Notes under the pieces: generated by a model
Told to the model about the DNA's origin: nothing
What the model saw: the letters and a program-made list of their open reading frames with translations, nothing else
Databases searched by the model: none
Translations under genes and position numbers: made by a program
In this document: piece after piece, positions 57,881 through 64,000 of the stretch
Numbering within the stretch: the stretch's first letter is position 1
How the letters are laid out: each line of letters starts with the position of its first letter
NCBI GenBank assembly: GCA_027943335.1
Contig: BSBK01007726.1
Span: 434,001 to 498,000, forward strand
From: Chamaecyparis obtusa
Lineage: Eukaryota; Streptophyta; Pinopsida; Cupressales; Cupressaceae
DNA: 64,000 nucleotides
Direction: 5' to 3'

Positions 57881-58960
57881 TTTTAGTATTAATATATTAG
57901 GTCCAAGATTACTGAGAGAGGGGGGAGGGTAAATCAGTAATCTAACAATGAAAAATTTTCATAAACCATTCAACATATTGCAAAAATTAGCATTCATTGC
58001 ATGAATAAAAAAACTAATGGAGATAAATATCCACAACCATGTAACACAATAACACCAATATATTTATCTTGCAGACCCAACTGGGAAAAACAATGTGTGG
58101 GGATGGCATCCACAAATAATTATTCACTCTTCTGAAGTACATCTAGTTAAGAGCTTAACCTTGTTAGGAGCTTACAAATGCCCAGTTAAGAGAAAGATCT
58201 TGTTAGGAGCCACTTGGTGAAGGGATTTATCTCTAGCCTTGTTAGGATTAATCCTGTTAAGGTATTTCAAATACTAATTAAAGAGTCACCTAGTTAAAGG
58301 ATTTACAATCAGACCTATTAGGGTCTACCCATCTAAGGGATTTTATCTTGATGAAATTGTTAGGAATCAATAAGTAAAAGTAATTTGAGAAAATAACACT
58401 CCTCTTCTAGTATAGATCCACTTCAATCTCAATCTCTACTTCACATGTAGGCCATCAAACCCTACAATCACACAACTACATTCACAATATTTCTCTTCCA
58501 CACACACACTTCTCATAATACATCAAAATGATATATAAAATATTTTACAACTTAAGACAGAAAAAAAAACCTTAATTATATTTGAATTACATATTAGATC
58601 TACCAAAAATGTATTACCTAAACCAAATCCATCAATAACAATATCTGTTTGATCACCATTTAAAACTACACATCAATTTGACAAAGAAAAGTCAAACTGC
58701 ATCACAGTTTTTAATGTTCTTGCACAAGTTCAAGAAATCAGTCATGATAATGCCAACTCATCACTCCACATCCATCTGCCACATCACTACAATCCCTAGA
58801 ATGCATAACCACTTACCACAACATGGTATGGCATCACTAGTTGAAGATCCAACTGATTGTTCTAAGAACTTATTTTACTTTTCATTGAGTGATCTTCGGT
58901 CCATTGAAAATTTCTTTTCCAATCACCAATCATGATGTGGTAGCAACAAAAACCCCATAA
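57881..58960 (-). repeat. D: 5' LTR (outer end uncertain)
   Basis: The LTR begins beside the primer site. It contains a GGATGGCATCC block also seen in A's LTR (GTGGGTACCATCCCCAC) and, at about 58150-58350, a degenerate repeat of 35-45 bases with TTGTTAGGAGC and GTTAAGG words, common in plant Copia LTRs. No second LTR is in the window, so the far boundary is a guess. Confidence 0.5.
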
Positions 58961-61276
58961 CATATTAAATATAGCATATCTTTAACCACAACACTTGAAT
59001 CTAAACCTATTTGACACAATAACCAAACCAATCGTCCTTGGCTACATCATGTTCTTCTTTTTAACATGTCGACCTTAAATCATTCATAAGTCACATCATA
59101 CATAAGATAAACATATGCGGTCATAAATATAGAATATAGAGTTATCACTTAGTCTTCCATTATGATTGCACACTCCAACTCTTACTACATATCTAGATCC
59201 AACCTTTTAAAGATACATCATCATAACAGGCACACTGTCAACCAAGAAACACTAAGTTGACATCAACGAAAATATCATAAATGATCAACCTAACAATAGA
59301 TCTTTATCAAACACATACCATAATAGACTCAACTTATCTTTTCATTAGTTATGCCAATGAAATCCAAAGGGTTGACCTTGTAGTGTGATGTAGGATTAAT
59401 AATGTCCTCACAAATGCATGGATTTGTTATTTCCACTCTAGATCTAGAATGTAGATATGTTTGATAACCACATGAAAAGGAGAGAAAGAAGAATGAATGA
59501 ATGCATATTCTTTCTTTTTTGAGAATAACTCTACTTGGCCCTTGTGGGGGAGAAAATTGAATCGATTAGAGAATATTTCCCCTGACATGCTGGATCTTGA
59601 AGAAATGGAGACTTGGAGATCTTGAATTGGATGCTTTCCTTTAAATATTGAATCCAAATCCTTAATTTCTCTTAGTTTCTTTCACTTTGTTGATAGATAT
59701 TTTACACTTGATTGATTCATCAATTGATTCTTGATTCTTACCAAATTAGGGGAGAGAAGGTCTTTATATAATTCGCTCCTATTAGTTTGGGATTCAAATT
59801 TTATCTAGGTTGACCACAATCAAAAACCTCAGAAGAAGACCCCGACATTAGGCTCTAGGGAAAATTTGGGCCTAAAACCCCAGGGACAAGTCATTACTGG
59901 CAACATGTTACAATAAAAATGGGCTCAAATTTCACAAAGAGATCAAGGAGAGAGAATATGTGTTTGAAAATAAATGATAGGTTACTGGGATCAAACATAT
60001 CAAATATTCAGACCTTGAAATCACCAAAATTGGGCCTAATAGGTCCCAAAGAATCCAATTATGGGTGCTAAGTTATTAGGACTAAACATTTAGCCCTCGG
60101 GTATGTGCAAAATCATGGTATACCAAACTATGGCCTTAAGTGGCAATGAAGAATTAGAAAATCAAGGTTAGTCAACTTGACGTTAAAAGTTGAACATCTT
60201 AGGAACCTTATGTGAAAAAGTTGTAAGAATAGAATCTGTAGGAAATTGAATGTAGTTTCTAAACTACTAGCCCTTGTCTGAAAGTTTTTTAATCTAATTG
60301 TTCAAAATTTTAGATTTTAATGCAGTAGTATGAAAATTTCAGGGAAAAGATAAAAAGTATGTGTATGTCTGACCACCTTAATCACAATCAAATGATGATA
60401 TATTTTCCCAAGATTCTAGATATAAGTAGTAGACTCATTCATGGATGTGACACATATTTTTTTATAAATTTTTTCCAAATAAATAATTAATTATGAATTT
60501 TCTTCTACAACTTTTTCAGAATAAAAAATTGTCATGTCTGACCACCTTAACTAATTCTAAACTTTACAAAATTGAAAACTTTTTTTCCTTAAAGTAGTCG
60601 AAGCATAGAATGTGATGCATGTTTTAGATTTCAAAAAGGTTAAATGGTTCGAAAGTTATAGTTATTTTTCAATCAGTATGTCAATTACAACTTTAAAGAT
60701 AACTCAATTGAAAAATAAGTAGTAATTACTTACTGAACTCAAAATTTGACAGCAATTATATTGATGGAAAGTTGATAATGTCTTTCAGAAACCCTTTTCG
60801 TTTCATCAATTTCAGGTGAAAAAATAGTCGTCAGCTACATGGTCGAAGTCTTGATATAAAAAATAATCTCCTAAACACACCTAAAGGGTTGACCATCCAC
60901 GGTTGGTATTGTCGAAGAAAATACCAAGCCTAATCGGATATCCAAAAATTTTAGATATCCGATAATATCGGATATTTGAAACTTCCAACCTAATTCAAAA
61001 TTTCAATTACACTAGTTTTCTCAATTTGAAGTTTCATATTAAATTGTATTTTTTTTATGTTAATATTAATTGAGTTAAGTATTTTTTTCAATTTTCAAAT
61101 ATATATTACAATTTTTTTTTAATAAATTAATATTAAATATTAATAGCATAGCATTAATATTATAATATAAATTTTTATATTAGTATGTATTATATTATTA
61201 TTATTTATTTTTGTATTGTATAATAGTATACTATTAACTTATTTAATATTTATATTATATGTTCAATATTATACCT
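58961..61276. other. Unassigned AT-rich DNA
   Basis: I see no supported gene. A minus-strand TATA-like TTATATAAAG lies near 59763 and could belong to a long D LTR. A perfect inverted repeat lies at 60933-60963. From 61020 to 61270 the sequence is mostly A and T. Confidence 0.4.
60933..60963. repeat. Perfect 10-bp inverted repeat
   Basis: ATCGGATATC, an 11-base loop, then GATATCCGAT. A third ATCGGATAT follows at 60967-60975. It may be a terminal or promoter palindrome of an unrecognised element. Confidence 0.6.
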
Positions 61277-61293
61277 GAGAGAGAGAGAGAGAG
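61277..61293. repeat. GA microsatellite
   Basis: About eight uninterrupted GA units. Confidence 0.85.
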
Positions 61294-61800
61294 GTCAATT
61301 CAAAAATGCTAGTATATTTTATTGGTTATGTAGACTATATGTAGAGAGAGGTGTACCTCATATTTTGAGTTTTTTTGAGGCCGTTCATGGAAAAGGGGAG
61401 CATGATGGAGATAGTGCATGCGTAAAGAGAGCTCTAGTTAAGGAGAAACTGAGGATTTCAGGTGCATAAATCATTGATGCTCGTTATATTGTTGATTGAT
61501 GTACTTCAGTATTGTTACAGGGGGGGACTCTTGATTCAGCGGTGCGCATATTCTTTTGGTTGGTTGAGTTGGGCACAATAGGAGATAGGTTGGATTGTCA
61601 AACTATGAAATATTCTTCATAAATGCATTCATTTCAAAGCTCAGATGCTAGTACATCGATCATTTGGACATGAGGGTTGGCTTGTTATTGTCTGAGTTGT
61701 CTTTAGTGTGATTGGGATCAGTGTGAGTCAAGTTAGTGGGTTGATACATGGGTTCTACATTATCGTACTCATTTATCTCTCACAGTCTCTGTAATAAATT

Positions 61801-62196
61801 ATGGCATGGATTGTTCACTTGACTAAAACCATCTTTAAAATCTTCTACAACCAGGACATGTTTTTGCAAGGGAATGATGAGAGATCAGATTACTGGTTAG
61901 CACGTTGTGTACGAGAAAAGAAGAAACTTGCATAACCAAAAATAGATGATGATATGTTCACATATCCAACAGGATCACATGTTGTTGCAGGAACATGGTT
62001 GCACACATATATGATTAGAAATAATGGCATTCCTTCATTTGAAGACTATGAGAAGCACAAAACCATTCTCATGTATTCACACCTTGTTATAGCATCCAAT
62101 GTTAAGTTATTGAAACATCATGGAAAACCAAAGACAAAGGAACTTTGGACTATTAGTACTACTAATCATGAAGCAATATTGAATACCCTCAAGTAG
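61801..62196 (+). pseudogene. Unrecognised broken ORF of about 132 codons
   Basis: From the ATG at 61801 a frame runs to the TAG at 62194-62196 with one TAA near 61936. Segments read DMFLQGNDERSDYWLARCVR, then FTYPTGSHVVAGTWLHTYMI, FEDYEKHKTILMYSHLVIAS. The composition (Trp, Tyr, balanced charge) looks like real protein, not random sequence. The DYWLARC to GTWL pattern faintly recalls chromatin-reader barrels (BAH/SH3-like), but I cannot name a family. No splice context or neighbour gives a role. It could be a captured host gene fragment or part of an unidentified DNA transposon. Confidence 0.45.
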
Positions 62197-62922
62197 AGAG
62201 ATGACCATTCAGGCACACTTCACTAGGTAAGTTCAACTCAAGTTGCAAGATTTTCCATGTTATTACGATTACGTTCAATAAATTAATTGTAATTTTTTGC
62301 TTTATTTGTTTGAGCCAATAAACTTAGTAAATTGTATGTGGATTGTAAATGCAGTTGGATACACATATGATAGATATAGAAGATCGATGTGCATTTGATT
62401 AGCCCACCTTTTATTATGGTAAACTTCACTATGCATTGTCTAGTCATGTTCTTTGGTTTGTTTAGTTACTTATGCATGTTCATAATCTTTTGCTCAACCT
62501 ATATAAAAACAACAATCCAATGTAATGTGCATAGCTAAATGCCAAATTTTGTATATAAAAACAACAATCGAATGCAATGTGCATATTTAGATGCCAAATT
62601 TTGTATATAAAAATTAGATGCAAAATTTGAAATATAAAAGAGCCCATGGGGTTGATTTGAAAATATTAAGAGCCCACATTTGTATCGTCTTAATACCATG
62701 TAAAGTGCAAAAAATGTGTTTCCTTACTATGAATGTTGTATCCTTATATAATTTGTATCATCTTAATTTTGTATCCTTACATTTGTATTATCTTAAGTCC
62801 ATGTACATTTGTAATGTCAAATGATGTAATAGTTGGAGTCATTGCCTCAAAATTGGTCAAATGTGTCCAAAGTAAAATGATGATTCCCCGGGGTGAAGGG
62901 ATAGAGTTCAAGGATTGCATCC
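62197..62922. other. Unassigned DNA with a short tandem repeat
   Basis: A 52-bp unit starting TATATAAAAACAACAATC is repeated at 62500 and 62552, with a partial third at 62604. The rest shows no gene; short ORFs at 62618-62948 look random. Confidence 0.5.
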
Positions 62923-64000
62923 TGGCACCAAATGGACTATGTCATTAGCTCTGGTTGGGTGAGTGAATGCTAGGGACAACCCCATTTTGACCTCTAAGTC
63001 ACTAGAACATTCTGGACCATGCCAGACCAAAGTGTCCCCAAGGTGCACTAAGCACGATTGGGCAGTGAACTTTCGAGGCTTGTATCTCAGACCTTGTGAG
63101 AGGTATCAGCAATCTGTGAGATACTATAGGACCATATTTTTGAGGCCTACAATAACCTCTATCCATTCTAGGAAATTTAATTTTTTTTGAATTTGGCACT
63201 CCAGTCTCGCTTGATGTCAAAAATTATTGTGAGGGTCTGTTGAAAGTTGCACCAATGGGTTTCTTCCAAACCGTTTGTCCTAACACTGAATAGACTATTT
63301 CATTAGCTCTGGTTGGGTGGGTAAGCATGAGGGACAACCCCATTTAGACCACTGAGTCAGTAGAATGTTTTGAACCATGTTGAACCAAAGTGTCCCCAAG
63401 GTGCACTAAGCATGATTGGGCAGTAAACTTTTGAGGCTCATATCTCAAACCTCGTGAGAGGTATCAAAAATCTATGAAATTCTATAGGACCGCATTTCTA
63501 AGGCCTACAATAACCTCTCTCCATTTTGGGAGATTCAATTTTTTTTTAATTTGGCACTCCAGTCTCGCTTGATGCCAAAACTTGCTATGAGGGTCAGTTG
63601 AAAGTTGCACCAATGGGTTTCTTCCAAACTATTCATCCTAGCACCAAATGGATTATTCTATTAGCTCCAGTTGGGTGGGTAAATGCTAGGGACAACCCTA
63701 TTTTGACCACTGAGTCGCAAGAATTTTTCGGACCATGCCGGACCAAAGTGTCCCCAAGGTGCACTAAGCACAATTGGGCAATGAACTTTCGAGGCTCATA
63801 TCTCAGACCCCGTGAGAGGTATTGGTGATCTATGAGATGCTAAGGACCAAATGTTTCTAAGGCCTACAGTAACCTCTCTCCATTCTGGTATATTCAATTT
63901 TTTTTTAATTTGGCACTCTAGTCTCGCTTGATGCCAAAACTTGATGTGAGGGTCAGTTGAAAGTTGCACCACTAGGTTTCTTCCAAACCGTTCATCCTGG
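62923..64000. repeat. 358-bp tandem repeat, three copies, running off the window
   Basis: Copies start at about 62923, 63281 and 63639. Anchors such as TTAGCTCTGGTTGGGTG (62945, 63303, 63661 region) and AAGTGTCCCCAAGGTGCACT recur at an exact 358-base step. Copies differ by scattered substitutions. ORFs inside (for example 62963-63190 and 63598-63828) are read-throughs of the repeat and are not credible genes. Confidence 0.88.

Noticed and set aside
62963..63828. Plus- and minus-strand ORFs inside the 358-bp repeat
   Set aside because: The frames are not kept from copy to copy; they arise from the repeat by chance.
1..64000. tRNA, rRNA, plastid or ordinary host genes
   Set aside because: I looked for tRNA-like folds, rRNA words and multi-exon host gene patterns and saw none that I could support; only the short tRNA-complementary primer sites are present.

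Overview
The window is intergenic DNA from a large-genome land plant. It is almost entirely nested LTR retrotransposons, and I see no ordinary host gene, rRNA, tRNA or CRISPR. The Tat lineage (Ty3/Gypsy with two RNase H domains), a Sirevirus-like Copia element, a plant chromovirus and plant mobile domain (PMD) sequences all point to a vascular plant. The AT-rich, heavily decayed content suggests a big seed-plant genome, perhaps a gymnosperm; the species is inference.

Layout. Six elements can be told apart; letters are mine. F (1-11161, +) is a decayed Tat element whose 5' part lies outside the window. D (11162-13316 and 57546 to about 58.9 kb, -) is a Copia element cut in two. A (13317-57545, +) sits inside D's gag. 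It is a non-autonomous Sirevirus-like element with gag zinc knuckles, no pol, and a long unfamiliar ORF. E (18013-23827, -) is a chromovirus inside A's ORF, with a perfect TAACT target duplication. B (25394-57005, -) is a Tat element inside A's 3' LTR. C (39594-56509, +) is a younger Tat element inside B's 5' LTR, with a perfect ATTCT duplication. The nest is four deep (D, then A, then B, then C), so relative ages can be read directly. Right of D lie unassigned AT-rich DNA, an unrecognised broken ORF (61801-62196) and a 358-bp tandem repeat (62923-64000) that runs off the window.

How the Tat elements are built. Each has gag, protease, a G-patch-like domain, RT, a degenerate RNase H, a second RNase H and an integrase ending in a GPY/F-type module, all in one gag-pol frame where it can be followed. 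A long 3' region follows. F and C carry there, on the opposite strand, a PMD gene with its own TATA box, a short candidate first exon, an intron-like gap and a long PMD exon. B lacks this cassette although its flanking sequence aligns with F.

Most unusual signal. All three Tat elements repeat a small inverted-repeat motif starting GGTGAAAACC. It occurs twice inside the polyprotein just before RT and one to four times after the pol stop codon, 15 copies in all. The arms differ between copies but remain complementary, which suggests a conserved RNA (or DNA) structure. The leaders also carry element-specific short-repeat arrays: TGCGCA in C, and a CGTACGA-AGTGGGTA motif in B.
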